Assembly (NCBI GenBank): GCA_000149265.1
Contig: CH002890.1
Span: 410,809-474,808 of the forward strand
Length of the DNA: 64,000 nucleotides
Direction: 5' to 3'
From: Ciona savignyi
Lineage: Eukaryota; Chordata; Ascidiacea; Phlebobranchia; Cionidae
Below the pieces are notes generated by a model. That model searched no databases. It was not told the DNA's origin and saw nothing but the letters and a program-made list of their open reading frames with translations. Of this stretch, positions 44,701-59,700 are shown in pieces; positions within the stretch are counted from its first letter, which is position 1; each line of letters starts with the position of its first letter. Position numbers and translations under genes: made by a program.

Positions 44701-47700
44701 AAGGGTCGAATGAGGTCAGCGAGGGTGGAAGCATCTGAGAGTCCTTGGATTTGGAGCACTGTGGCAGGGAGGACTGTGTTAATTATGGCTTCTGCTTAAT
44801 CTTAAAATTTATGTAGTATAGGATGTTTATCTCTGGAGACAAAAAACTTATCAGGGTCTTATTCACAGGGCGATCACAAGATTAATTCATGTCCATCGAC
44901 GGCAGTGTGTTAAACACTGTTGCTAAATTTTAGATCATTTCACTGAAACACTGGTTTCAGTAAAAGTCTGTTAAGTATCTTTCCCAATGGGACAATTGAT
45001 TAGCCAGTGACTGGTATTGCTACCAAGAGTGAACGGTTCCACAAAGTAATATGCGTTGTTTTTCAAGGTATTAATATGTCCGCCCGGTTGGTTTAATGGT
45101 TAAGTGCGTCGCCTTTCAATCGAAAGGTTGCAGGTGCGAAACTGGTCGCTAGCTAGTCGGTTGTGTCCTTGGGCAAGGCACTTTATGGACATTGCCTGAA
45201 CCCAGCGGATTTAATGGGTTCTACCAAATTGAAGGAACGTCTAACATAATACAACACACTGCAATAGCTTTGGTAACCCGACGGTGGGCGCGAGGTGATC
45301 TGACGATTGCCCGTGTGTTAATGCCCTTGGTTTTCCCATTCACGGGGATAAACATGAATATCCTACCCTATCCTATATTAATTCATTACAAAAATATTAC
45401 CAATGGTATTACAAATATATAACTAAGAGGTAATGTTTTTATGAACTGGACAGTGGCTGCTAGTTAATAGTTGTGAAAATAATAGTTCACCCATTAGTTT
45501 AACGATGTTGGTGGTGAGACTTGGCGAGATGTTTAGCTTGGAATTGCATTGGCATGTTATGGTTGGATCGGTGAGTGTGGCACATGAGCTTTCACCTGCT
45601 TGTGCTGCTGTGCTGAACTGCATGAAGACAAAAGTTTAGGATCTTCATGCTTTATCCTCGTAAATGGGAAATGAAAGTTATCACATTCGTAATCACCAAC
45701 CAGCAGTCGGGTACCATTGCTATTGCAGTGTTATTTGAGAATTGAAACGTTATATCAGTTTTAGGATAACCATATTATTAATATACCATGTATGGGCGAT
45801 GTCCACTAAGTACCTAGCCCAAGAATATAACACTTTGCCAGCAATTGGTTTCCATCCCACAACCTTTTGGCTGATCGCAAACTGGTGTTCTTACTCATTG
45901 AGCACTGGTAAAAACGAAGCACCCACATAGAAAACTTAGTGGGAATTGTCAACTGGAATATTTGGGATTCAATTGCTTCATCAGCCGAACTAAACCGTTT
46001 ATTGGCTTGTTACTGTACAGATACCCGGCTTCAGTCAAAAAAAATGTTTTCAGCTTCAACCAGAAAAAAAAAATAGATCAATAAAATTCATGTTGGAATT
46101 AAGAGTATCAACTGCACAGTCCAAGTGAAGATTAGAATTTCATATTGAAATATTAAAAAAAATTAAATTCCGTTTTGAAAACTAGACTGGTTTTAATCCA
46201 ATAACCTTTTAGCTAATGGCTGATGGTAACCTATGAAGCTAAGCCAGCCAGACAATAGAACTCACATTAACCAACGACTTTAGATGAGGCACATGAGCCA
46301 CAGCTGGTTGAGCTGATAGAAGTTCACACAGTCCATTCACCATCGGAGCAACTGTTCTCCAATCCAATCCACTCCTGGTGGGAATATAACTGATGACTTT
46401 TTCCTTTATTAATATTGTGTCCTTGGGCAATGTATGTAGCAGATGTTGCTTACACCCACGGAGGCAGGGTTGAATAAAAACTGTATCACGATCTTCATTT
46501 TTATAAACCATTTGACAATAGCTTTGGTGGATGTAAGAACTTGTCTATAGTGATTCATACAAAATAAATTGGGGACAACCTAAAAAATGCTATTATTTTT
46601 ATTTCAGTAACTAACTATTTCTGAGGTTGCAGCTATTATTTGAAATTGGAAAGGTACACTGTTTGTGTATTATATTCAAATATAGGACCAATAGTTCGGA
46701 TTACAATGGTTATGCTGTATACATGCACAGATAAACTGCTGATCGTCATAGTAAGTATCCTCATACTTATCATATGGGGGTAAAAAAACAGTGGTGCAGT
46801 TGAAACAGAATTTTATAAGCTCCTGGTATAACTCCCGTGGTTTTACCCTATGTAATAAACATGTATTGCATCCTAACCGAGTTCAAAGAAGTGGTTTAAT
46901 AGGTAAAACAACATCTACTGCCATTTCTATACCATATGTAATATACTGCAATAGCTCCTTTTGCAGGGACGAGGTAATTCCACAATTGTGTGTGTGATAA
47001 TTAGCATGTACCCACCTGTAAGTACAAAAACATGTATACAAAAACTTACCTCAGAGTGTAAACTTTGCTGATTTTCCCAAAGAATCGGTCGAGACGTTTG
47101 AGCACAAGAAATAAGGCAGGTCTGACAGCCTCCACCGACCAATCAACAATCGGCAGCAGGCGTTGTATGTAACTGGCCAACCCCATGCTTACCGTCGGCA
47201 CCGTCTCATCAGTCAGCAGCTGTCAATCAAATATAAGATATTTATGTTTATTCCCGTAAATGGGAAAACAGAGGTTAACACATGGGCAATGGTCAGATTA
47301 CCTCATGTCCATCGTCGGGTTACCTTAGCATTGCAGTGTGTTGTGTATGATTCACACAATCCTTCAATTTAGTAATTTACATTTGATAACGCCTGTTTTC
47401 CAAACACGACAATAAACAATAATGTGCTATCTTTTCTGTTCATACTTTTAGTAGAGAATGAGCTATATCAGCAATCCTGAGGTGAGATTTGGTAGTGAGA
47501 AGCTCATCCCCCTGGCTGCATTTCTTTAACTGCTGTAACCTGCACATAGGATTATTTTTTAGAGAAGGGTGTGAGGTAACCTGACGATTGCCAATGTGGC
47601 TACCAAACTGTTTTTACACTTATGGAAATTAAACATGAATGCATATCATGTTTAACACACAAAAATAAAACGGTTTGACTTTATTATTTTATAAGATATT

Positions 47701-50700
47701 CAGGTTTATCCCCGTGAATGGGAAAACCAAGGGAGTTAATACACCGGCAATCTTCAGATCGCCTCGCGCCCACCGTTGGGTTACCTGAGGTATTGTAGTG
47801 TGTTGTATATGATAGATACTTTCCTTCAATTTGACAGACCCATTAATCCACTGGGTTCGGCAATTTCGGTAAAGTGCATTGCCAAATGACACAACCGATT
47901 AGCTTTATTTAATCACAACCTCGCTTAATACAGCCTCTCACCTTGTCTTGGAACGTGTGTAGAAGGTGGTGCAGAGTTGAAGTAAAACATCGCGCTGCGC
48001 GATGAATTCTTCAGTGGGTTGATGCCGTTCCGCAGCCCCCTCGGTATCCTCACAGTTCACCACTGCACTGTAGATGTATAGAAATGGTGCATCAGATACA
48101 AGCTAAATGATCACGTAATTTGTATCTAGGATAGAATAAGATATTCAAGTTTATCTCCATAAATGGGTAAACCAATGGGGTTAACACACAGGCAATCGTC
48201 AGATCACCTCGTGCCCACCGTCGGGTTACCTAAGCTATTGCAGTGTGTTGTGTATTGAATCACACCTTCCTGCAATTTAGTAGAACCCATTAATCCGCTG
48301 GGTTCAGGCAATGTCCGTTACGTGCCTTGCTCAAGGACACAACCAACTAGCCACCGTGACCAGTTTCTTACCTGCAACCTTTCGACTGAAAGGCAGCGCA
48401 CTAAACCACCAGACTAACCGGTATCATTATATAAATGAGTAATGGAAATCCCTCATGTTTTATTAACCAATCAGAGACGGTAGGGTTACATCTGTTACTG
48501 ATTATACAAAATTATCAAACGTATTTTATTTGCTCGCTAAATGAATTGTACCTATCTGGTGGTTGCTGGGACAAATTCAGGTCACTTGTATGTCGATACA
48601 TCACTTTGAACTGCTGCTGGTGCTGAGAGGTGCAGTTAAGTGTTCTCGTCAATGCCTCCACACTGGCCAGCAGTGATCGAATGCACACCGCAATCTCAAA
48701 GATTTGAGCACGTTCTGGAGAAAGATCTTCATTTAGTTTGTTTTATGGTTTGGATGATGCTAATATATCAAATATCATTAATGAAATTAAGGATAGATAA
48801 CTGTTGGCTAAATTACAGATGTTTAAACATGGTTTACGACAAACAGATTAAATCAAGTTACAAGAAAGTAAGGTAAAGACAATGCAAACAAGGGTTAAAT
48901 GAGTATTTGCTAAACATAATACACACAGACAAGTTATCAGAAAAGTTGTGTCTTGTGAATTATTATGTGTGTGTAACTGACATGTTTTAACTACTGTAAT
49001 TTTGTCATTTTTCATTTTTTTCATTTCTTTATGCTATTTTCTTTACCACATTTTCTTCAACAAAAGGGCAAAAATATACTAAATTGTTAGTCAAATGAAT
49101 TTTGACTTTAATGTTTGACCCATTAAATTCCACCAATTCGTTGCAATCAATGCCCGTTAAACTCTTTGACCAAAGCAAACATGTAATTACAAAGTGGTGG
49201 GTTTTGATCACACAACCTTCCTACTAGTACTTTGGCTCGCTTTTAAATGAGTTATAGCAGGCATGGCAAAATATGAAGGATGTTGCCCATGCCTGCCATG
49301 AAGGGAGATATTGGATACTATTCATGTAATAATCCGGCCTACCAAGGACTTCATTTTCCTATACCTGACCTGCCAACCAGAGAAGTTGCTTACCCTTGAG
49401 CTATAGACACAACGGAAATAGTTTATTGTTTATTACCTGCAGTTGGATTAAGCGTTTCCTGTATATGTCGATAGTAGCATGGCAGGATGCTGTTCAACAC
49501 AATCAACATTTCCAACGTTCGACTATTTTCAGGTTGATAAGCAATTACGGTGATGCAGAGTCTAAAATAAATATTACAATATTTTAATTTCAGGTATCTT
49601 TAACATGGAATACACAATGATAATTATAATCAGAAAAATCCATATGGGAATAAATGTATGGTAAATAAAATAGGAACACGCAATATTTCCTCAATAGACT
49701 TTTCGATTTGCAAGACAATAAGACTTTTTCAAGAGATGTTTTGAGTTAATAAGTACAATTTTTCATGAATTTTTAGATTTTATTGGATGGATATGGGTGT
49801 TTTCATATATTTAAGCTCGATACTGGCATTAAATTTAATATCACTTTAGACTACTAATATTCACTCTTATTAAAAAAATATTAACAAATAAAATTATCAA
49901 ATTAAGTATGAGAGCACCTGAAATAGTCAATGAAACAAATGGTGTCATCTTCCGAATTCAAGCATTCGTCAACTGGCTTTAATGGTGTCGGTGCTTGTAC
50001 CAAACTCATTACCTGTGAAGAGAAATATGTGTTATTATTTTGTTATGGCTAAAAATTTCTTGCAATTATGTACAAACTCTTGATGTTTATACAGTATAAA
50101 AATCTCACAGATAAGGTACATGAATTACTAAAGGAAATTAAAAATATTTAAATTTCTCATATTAATTCTTGAAAGTACCTACTTGCAAATCATCAATTAG
50201 TTCAGGGTTTTCCAGAGCGAGAAGAACTTGGAAGAAGTTGTTGTGAGAAAGTTGATCTTCTTGTTCATTGCATTCCACAACTTTCAGCCAATTATGTTCC
50301 TGATATCAATTTTTTAATCTGGTTTGTCCTGCTGGTTATCTCAATTGTAATTGCAAGGATTAAGAGATAGGATAGGATATTCATGTTTATCTCCATGAAT
50401 GGGAAAACCAAGGGGTTAAAACACAATCGTTAGATCACCTCGCGCCCACTGTTGGGTTACCGGAGCTATTGCAGTGTATTATAATTGATTCCCATGTTCC
50501 TTTAATTTGGTAGAACCCAATAATTCTCTGGGTTCAGGTAATCAGTAAAGTGCTTTGGCCAAGGACACAACCAACTAGCGAGTGACCAGTTTTGAACCTT
50601 AAACCTTTCGGTCGGAAGGCGTCTCACTAAACCAGGGGTTCTTAAACTGGGGGGCGCGCCCCCCTTGGGGGGCGTGAAAGCTTCTCAAGGGGGGCGCGAG

Positions 50701-53700
50701 CATGACAGTTACATATTGATAAAAGTGGATTTTCGGCACTTGTGAGTATAAAGACAAAATGTCCTAACAAACTGGAATGCGAATCTTCGATGTTAGTTGT
50801 CTTTAACAAAGCCTCGAATTAAACGACTAGTTTCCCAAAAACAGTTGCATCCTACACACTAAGCAGGGTAATGGCAAATAAATTATTGTTCTATTTATCG
50901 TAAATTTGATTTTTGAGTAGGTGAGGCGTGAGCATGAATCACAAATCTCAAGGGGGGCGCGACTGAAAAAGGTTAAGAACCACTGCACTAAACCAACAGA
51001 CCAACTGGTTGGTAAACAGTTACTTTTCTTTGCCCAGTTTAACCACTGAACCCAAGCAATATCATGTGCCTTTCTTTGCAAAATAACACAATTAACTAGC
51101 TGACGACTGGTTTTGATCCCGCCTCATTTTACTAGGTCCAAGTCACTACACATGAGCTTATCAGCTGGAACAAGAAACAAAAGTTACAAGCTACCGAAAG
51201 CAGAGGAGCGGAGCATGCGAACAGCTGGAGCAGAAATGGTTTTCGATGAACTTTGTACATTTGTTTGAATGCGAGCTCTAGACAGTTTCTCACGCTCTTG
51301 TTGCTATGATGCTTGCTGTACACCTGCATGCCATTTGTTGATTTAAATACTAGCCATGTAGTAGTACTCTAGTTGTATGGTCAAGTAGGTCATGGCTTTG
51401 TCCCTTATAATGAGTAAAGTAATTAATCAAAATAGTGCTTAATATAACTTATAGATAAGTACACATTGGTTTACTTTTATCGAGATCTAATAACTCTTGT
51501 AATCCTACGGCATGCAGATTATTTTAGGATTGATTACAAGGTAGCATGTCTAGCACTTTCCTATTCATGTGAATAAACATGAATTTCCTCTACCATTAAA
51601 ACATGAATTCCTGCTACCAAATTTGTCAAAGTGCATAATTGCAATTAAGTTTTCATTCTGTTTTGATCTCACCACCTTTCTGTACACGGCACAATAAGCT
51701 ATGATGAATTAATTGTCCAAAATATATTTATGTAAAGAAAAGCGATGGTTAATGGGTTACCCTTAACATTGTTGGCAGGATAAGAGAGTATCCATGTAAA
51801 GTGAAGCTATGGCTGAAGTAAACCACAATGTCGATGATTGTAGCTGTGTACTTGCGCAGAAATGCAGCCGATTCACAATGAATCACCAGCGCACTGCTTA
51901 TCACATGCATGAAGTATACCAGGTCCTCATTCCAAGGAAACTCCCCTGAAACCAAAGACAGTTAATCAAATGTTGTAGATGGTTAGGCTGATGATTCTAA
52001 TTTATCTCATCGATTAGCTCCTACATGACACAACAGAATGTTGGCTAAATTAGGATGTGCTTTTTTTATTTTTTCTAGAGAATAAGAAAACGAAACCGTA
52101 ATAGAAAGGGCAATCGTTAGATTGTGCTCTTACTTTCAGAAATGCCATTGATATTAATGAACCCTTCTAAAAAACTTAATATTTATTGATGTTAAATCAC
52201 AATGGGTGTTATCAAATACCAAGATCAATGGTCAGGTTTGCCCATAGCTTGGCCCTTAGCATAATAGACTTTACCTGAAATTTTCAGATACACAGTGAGT
52301 GGAGAACACCCACCACTACGGACACATTAATCAATTGCTACTTACTAGGCAAAGATAGCAGAATGGTGCAAAGCAGATCGACCCAGTAATACTTCTGCAC
52401 AACATCAAGATGCCTGACCACATGACCATGTTGTGTGTTGAAGAGAAAGAATTCTGCATCCATCGCCTATTAATTGATGTGTAACAAGGGTGATAGTGAT
52501 ATAATAATCTGTGGATATTACCTTTCTATTTCTGTGAGTGGAAAGGATTTTTTAATGTCTGTACCATACTACATCAAAAAATAAATAATTCACAACAAAT
52601 AGGATGCCCATCTTTATCATGGGGAAAGCAGGAGCATTATAACACAGGTGTTTGTTAATATATCATTGGATTACCTAAACTACAGAAAGAAACATTACCT
52701 TAGTTTTTGTTCAATCATTTTACTCACTGGATTTAATAAGTTATTAAATCAAAACAAGTTCCTGGTTAAAAGGTTGTATTCTTGGGCAAGACACTTGACA
52801 TCACCTGAACCCAATGGAAATGGGTTATCCTAAATTTTATTACTTACAGTTTCGGTAACCCAATGCTATAAGCAAGGTACAATTGCCTATGTGATAAAGC
52901 TCCTTTACATTCAAGAAAATAAATATGAATATCCCATTTCCTATTGTTTTATTAAAATATTTCAATATAAAAAATGATATTTTGACCTTCTTTTTGAAGC
53001 ATTTAGGCTTATTTTTGCAAACCTTTTTTGGAAAAGACCAGAGTTTCTTCAACTCATCTTGCAGAAAAGTAGCATTGAGTTCACAATCTACATCGTTACG
53101 CTGACTACGAAGTGCAGTGAGTGAAAGTCGGAGCTTTGCAATCTCAGCAAGTTTCAAATTCACCACACGGTTTGTCATCAACAAGGTGCCTTCGGTATCA
53201 TCCATTTTAATGAGAGTTAACTGAAATAAACGGCATGCTTTGTTTTATTTCTAAAGGCATGAAAATAAATGTGGATTGAAACATGAGCATTTGTTAGTAT
53301 TCAGAATATTAGATACCAACAGGCACTTTCTGTACATTGCCTGAACCCAGCGGATTAATAGGTTCTACCAAATTGAAGGAACGTGTCTATCATATACGTC
53401 TGAATTATACACAACACACTGCAATAGCTCTGGTAACCCAACGGTGGGGCGCGAGATGATCTGACGATTGTCCGTTTGTAAACCCCCTGGGTTTTCTCAT
53501 TCACGGAGATAAATATGAATATCCATTAAAGCTTACCAAAAAACTATATCATAGCTAACCAGCAACATAGAGCATATTTCAAATAGCGATTATAAAAGTT
53601 TGTACCTCTGGAAATACCGACTTTCGAAATGGGTAGAAATCCCTGACATAACAATGACGACAAAGAATTTCATTTTTTCTCCGATCCACCAGTTGATAGT

Positions 53701-56700
53701 GAGCGTGCTCGCCTTCTGAGCTGTCGGTGAGTGCTAACGCTTCACGCAGCACAACATCAAACGTCGTGTTGTCACTTACATCAACCTTTAGAAAGTGTTT
53801 TTAACAATTTCAAGGCATATTTGCATTAAATATTACAAAGTATTGTTCACCGTCCTGACTGTTTGATAGTATGGATGACAAACTGCTTATACGATCAGTA
53901 ATTATCAAAATCTGTGAGATTTTATTTGATTAAGAACTAGATATGAGGTTAAGGGAAACTAGACTTACAAATAAAAGTGAAATTAGAATCAGCGGTTTTT
54001 TAATTTACTTCAGATTTTGTAAATTACATGACTTATTTTGAAATACATTTTGAGCTTGCCATAAAACAAATAGAGGGTTGCATCATAAATGGTCCTTCCA
54101 CCCACCTGGTTTGGCATGTAGTAATCATCCTGGTTCCAAACTGTGAGTTTCTTTGTCCCAGGCATACCTGCTGTCACTAGAATCTGCAAGTATGACATAA
54201 ATAGCTAGTCGGTTGTGTCCCTAGGTGCAGCACTTAGTAGCCGTGGTTTGAACACAGGATCAGTAGCTTAAACAGAAGCTATAGAATTATCTTGTATATA
54301 GCACTCTGCAATAGCTCTGGTAACCCAACGTTGAGCATGTGGTTGTGTGAAGTTATTATTTGTTATAACACTTCCTGATTTTTCACACCAATAGGTATGA
54401 ATATCCCATTTAAAATAACAACTTAGAAGCTGGTATTGTATAGGAAATGCAATATTTATGTTTTATCCTAGTAAACAGGAAAAATACAAGGGCAGTGTCA
54501 CACGAGCACTGTAAGTATACATTGTTCACATTGTCGGGTTCCTGAAACTATTATAGTGTGTTAGATATGATTGAGACATTCCTCAAAGACGATTATAGTG
54601 GAATCTATTAATCAACCGGGTCCACATAAAGTCTATTAATTGCTATGCCGTGCAAGTGACGTACCTAGCAGCTGGTTTTAATCATAGAATCTTTCGGCTG
54701 CCTGAGGCTGTCGATATTATACTGATTGATGAATGATGACACATGTGAAAAACACTCATTTACACAGATTGAAACAAAATCCTTTAATAAATATTGACCT
54801 GCATATCTATTTGCTCTTTACGAAGTGCTTGTTTTAAGGTTTTCAGATCAAGAGCTTCTGCAAAGGGGAGCATACTGGTGGTGGCTGAAAGGCATTGTGT
54901 GATGACTGGACTCCCAGTTGGTGCAAGTCGATTGTGCTGAAGAATCACTTCAATCTGGTTGTGAATGGTAAATTAATGTTGATAACAGGATCCATCGTAT
55001 TTTCGGCAAAATGGCTGGTCAAAGTTCTAAATTGCATTGCTAAATTATGTTTCTTAATCTTAAATTTATATTATTACACAAAAATACATTTTCACAAAGG
55101 CATCATCCGTTTTTTATTCAAATGCAATTCTAAAAATACAATATTTGTGGGAAACTTATTTGTATGTAGCTTGGTGTGTTAGTGCTTGCCTTTTAGCGAA
55201 AAGTTTGTGGGATTGAAACTGGTAACAAGCTAACCGGTAGAGTCTTTTAAGGAAGAGACAAAAGTGATTATTAAAAACGGAAGAAATTAAAACAGGTCAA
55301 AACTTTTGGGACAAACATCTATCCCAAACAGAGACAATTCCACTTAGGCACAAAAATATCAGCACATAAAGACAATAAAATTGAAATAAATGGATGCATA
55401 GGTTAGTGGTATACATGTTTTAAACTCACCAAATTTCCAATAATCACATGAGCTACATTAGTTGATATGCTGGGCACGAGATGAGTCAATTTCTTCAGAA
55501 ACCACAAAGAATTGAAATTGTTCTTTTTATCTCCCAGTTTATCAATGATGCTTCGCAGGAAAGCATGTGGATCTTCCTTTAAGCATTTCATCACCACATT
55601 TCTCGCGGCATCTCCAACTAAAATATGTTTTCTGATTATTAGGATACCTTAGATACCACAAATAATGCTAGATACCACAAATAATGCTAGATACTACAAA
55701 TAATGCTTGAACCAAATGAATTAGTGGATAGAACTTAAACAGTTTATATCAAGTATATACAACACAATGCAAATGATTTAGTAAACCTAACAGGTGATGC
55801 AAGATAATCGGATGACGGCTCATGTGATAATGCCGCTTGCTCTTTCCTCCCAGTGATAAAGCTAGGAATCCTATCCTAACCATATTCACACAAAATGTTT
55901 AACATTTCCATCAGTTCGATTGGTTAGTCGGGCGTTTTAGTGCGAAGTCTTCCAACTAAAAGGTTGCAGATTCTGAACTGGTCGCTAGCTAGTCGATTGT
56001 GTACTTGGACAAGGCACTTAACGCACATTGCCTGAACCCAGCGAATTGATGGGTTTTACCAAATTAAAGGAAGGTATGAATCATACACAACTCACTGCAA
56101 TAGCTCCGGTAACACGACAATGGGCGTGAGGTAATTTGACGATTTCCCGTGTGTTAACCCCCTTGGTTTTCGAATTCATTGGGATAAACATGAATATCCT
56201 ATCCTATCCCACCTGATTGGTCATCTTTGGTGGTACTGATATCTTCCATGCTCCGAATCACTTCAGGGATGCAAACAGCAACGGAGGAGGGGAACACAGC
56301 AAAGTTTGAAAGTCCCGATGCGTATTCAAAGGCTCTGGCGGTTACATCCGATGCTGTGGGGTTATAAGCGACAGTTACTAAACAATTACCCCCGAGTAAA
56401 TTAGAAAGATAAATAGATAAACTGACTCCTAAATTAGTGGATTGGTCAGCTGGTTGACTAAGAGGTTCGCAACATAATTTTATGAAGTGTGTTTTCATTT
56501 CTAGGTTGAACGAATCATTAAACGAATGTTTCAGGTAAATGAGCCTGGGTTATTTCAAATTAAGTTTTAAAAAACAATTCTTCGTACCTTCCATGTGAGA
56601 TCGGAAGAATGAAGAAGCTCGGTTTGGTAACTTATCATCTTTTCTTTGTTCATTGGAACTGGACGATCCAACACTTAACAAACGTGAGGAGAGTCGTCTA

Positions 56701-59700
56701 TTCACCACCCCTTGTTCACCTACAAAAGTCCGGCCGGTTGGTCTAGCGGTTTAGTGCGTCGCCTTTCAATCGAAAGGTTGCAGGTTCGAAACTGTTCGCT
56801 AGCTAAGCGGTTGTGTCCTTGGGCAAGGCACTTTACGGGCTTTGCCTGAACCCAGCGGATTAATGGGTTTTACCAAATTGAAGGAACATATCTATCATAT
56901 ACAACACACTGTAATAGCTTCAGTAACCCGGCGGTAGGCGCCCGAGGTAATCTGACGATTGTCTGTGTGTTAACCCCCTTGGTTTTTTCCATTCACGGGG
57001 ATAAACATGAATATCCTATCCTATCCTATCCTAAAATAAATTCTTATAAATATCTTTCGAAATTAGAGGGTCGAATTTATTACTAATCTTTACTACACAT
57101 AGTTTTAATCTGTTGTTTTTTTTAAAACATTTTAAAACATACCCTTCGGGGTATAATACTCGTAATTGTATGTAAGTCCAAGTAAAAAACATAAAGCCAA
57201 TAAAATTCTTTTCATATTGAGATTTTTTTGGATAAACTGTTCCAAAATGAAAACAGTTATAATGGATTTATGTTCTTTACTCAAAATATAAAAGTATGGA
57301 TGATCAAAACTAGCTGGTCAGTTATGTCATTGGGCAAAGCAAGAAGTGGAAGTTGCAGGATTCCAAAGATTAATGAGTTACATTAAAATAGTAGAAATGC
57401 ATCATAGTCAATCCACCACATAGATTTGCTAATACAATGGTGGACAGCAAGGCAGGATAGGATATTCATGTTTATCCCCGTGAATGGGAAAACCAAGGGT
57501 TAAAACCTGGGCAATCGTCAGATCACGTCGTGCCCACCGTCGGGTTACAGGAGCGATTGCAGTGTATTTTATTTGATAGACAAGTTCCTTGAATTTGGAA
57601 GAACCGATTAATCCGCTGGGTTCAGGCAATGTCTGTAAAGTGCTTTGGCCAAGAAAATAACCGACTTGCTAGCGACCAGATTCGCACCTACAACCTTTCA
57701 ATTGAAAGGCAGCGCACAACCGCTAGACCAAACAGCCGGACAAAGGTAATCTACTGATTTTCTATCTTATATCTACAGGGACACAAGCACATATCCTGTC
57801 TAACCTTCATCTGTTTCATCATTTGCACTTTTCTTCTTCAGCTCACTGCAAATGCTTTGTACCACGGGGATATCCGTCAGGTGGAAATTGCGTCGAGCGT
57901 TAGCAAGCTTTTCGTTTTCAAGATGAAGAAGTTTTTCTAATTGTTTCTCTTTGTAATGTGACCTTGAAATCAAGTGTAAGCAGAATTAGACCTTAACTTT
58001 AACATAGGATTGGATAGGTCTCTAAGGTTTTATCCACATGAATAGGAAACAAGAGATGGTTATCACACTACAATCACCAGGTAAACTTGGTTACCATAAT
58101 TATTGCAGTATGTTGTATATGATTAAGACAGTCCGACTGGTTAGTCTGGTGGTTTAGTGCGACTCCTTTTAACCTAAAGGGTTAAGGTTCAAAACTGGTC
58201 GTAGCTAGTCAGTTGTGTCCCTGGGCAAGGCACTTAACGGACATTACCTGAACCCAGCAGATTAATGGGTTCTACCATATTAAAGGAATGTATAAATAAT
58301 ACACAACACACTGCAATAGCTCCGGTAACCCGACGGTGGGCGCGAGGTAATCTGACGATTGCCCACGTGATAACTCCTTGGTTTTCCCATTCATGGGTAT
58401 AAACATGAATATCCTATCCTATCCTAAGATGTTCCTTTATTTTTACTAACCCAGTTATCGGGTTAACATATCTCTCCCAGTGTGTTTATGTGCCATGGAA
58501 CCAACCGACTAGTCAGCACCTGGTTTTAATACGTCAACCATTTGACCTGTGCTCTAACTGGCCGAGTTATCCGGAAAATGAAGTTTAGGAAATATTTGTC
58601 TAAGAATCCACTCACAGAGTGTCAGTAGCAAGGAATGCCGCACTTTGAGCAGACGAACTGTTCTGCGCTAATATCTTGTCCACATCAATGATGTTTGGCA
58701 TCCATGGTGGGTCTGGTACAATGGCAGCTTCTAATCCCAGTGTTGCCGGTGACAAAGTAAAATTCGAACTTGGAGCATGGATCTGCAGTATTTATATTAG
58801 GTTTATGTGAAACACATAAATAAAAACACTGAAACATGTTTATCAACCCTGACTGTTTATCAAAGACATGCAACAATGTTTTTTCAATTTTTTATAAAAT
58901 AAAGGAATAAAAACACAACTCATTAAGCTTTATTGTAGTAATCCCCCCATCAAAATATCGAACGTACCCGAAAAACAACTCTTGCTTTGAACTCAGCTTG
59001 CCTCCACACCACGTATCTGCAATCCCACAATATTCCAATCTTCCTTATTGCATCGATTCGTTGGGTAGTGTTGGAATGGGTCAGTTCCATCATGATACTA
59101 GTGTGCACCTCCTGTGGTATCTTGATTGCACACAGAAGAAACAGAGCCCCTGGATACAAGAGGACGTGGTAAAAAATATAATATTATAATAAGTGCTGCG
59201 ACATAAATATAAAAAAAATCTGGCATCGGGTAAGTATCGAACTCTTAGGATAAGATAGGATATTCATGTTTATCCCTGTAAATGGGAAAACCAATAGGGT
59301 TAACACACAGGTAATCGTTCGATTACCTTGCGCCCACCGTCAAGTTACTGGAGCTATTGAATTGTGTTGTGTATGATTCTTGGCAAGGATTAGGCTTACA
59401 CTAAAGGACTTGGTATATTTTTATAATTATTTGTCCTTGATGATGGTGGAAAATATATTACAACTATAGTAATCCCAACCAACAACATCCACCAGCCTTG
59501 GCAATGCACTTAAGATGATGACAGTATGTCCAGTGATTTGAGCAAACCTACCTGCAGTTTCCACCACCTCTTTGTTGCCATCTAGCAGTAGTTCCCATGT
59601 GAGCGCTTGCACATTGTTAAGCGTATCATTACTCAGCGTTGTCACTGACTTGAGCAATACAGCAAGTGGAGATTTGGTGAGGCAAGATGCTTGGGTTTTC

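Larger units (their letters stand above)
38729..48714 (-). other. UNC80: UNC80 C-terminal exons 24-40
   Basis: Exon positions: 48714-48552, 48067-47942, 47539-47446, 47219-47050, 46374-46266, 45617-45491, 44758-44588, 44363-44280, 43999-43790, 43186-43098, 43043-42881, 41882-41714, 41028-40956, 40623-40580, 40056-39995, 39923-39847 and 39013-38729. Exon 45617-45491 ends at G|GTGAAC rather than at a later GT, because only that join gives KLMVLQIQGL, matching RLVALQIQAL. The five exons 41028-38729 are assigned by phase and splice sites, with little homology; the final exon ends SGSRSPE. Confidence 0.82.
49437..57962 (-). other. UNC80: UNC80 middle exons 10-23
   Basis: Exon positions: 57962-57805, 56719-56588, 56353-56213, 55617-55430, 54954-54799, 54183-54106, 53785-53606, 53220-53023, 52466-52346, 51945-51761, 51323-51195, 50299-50183, 50012-49918 and 49561-49437. 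All have AG/GT borders and phases that agree. They cover the segment from HYKEKQLEK through the MPGTKKL and FYPFRKSV blocks to ITVIAYQPENSRTLEML, each with a clear counterpart in vertebrate UNC80. Confidence 0.88.

Noticed and set aside
54895-55182. Forward frame opposite UNC80 exon 54954-54799
   Set aside because: The minus strand encodes the conserved UNC80 exon with good splice sites, so the forward frame is a shadow.
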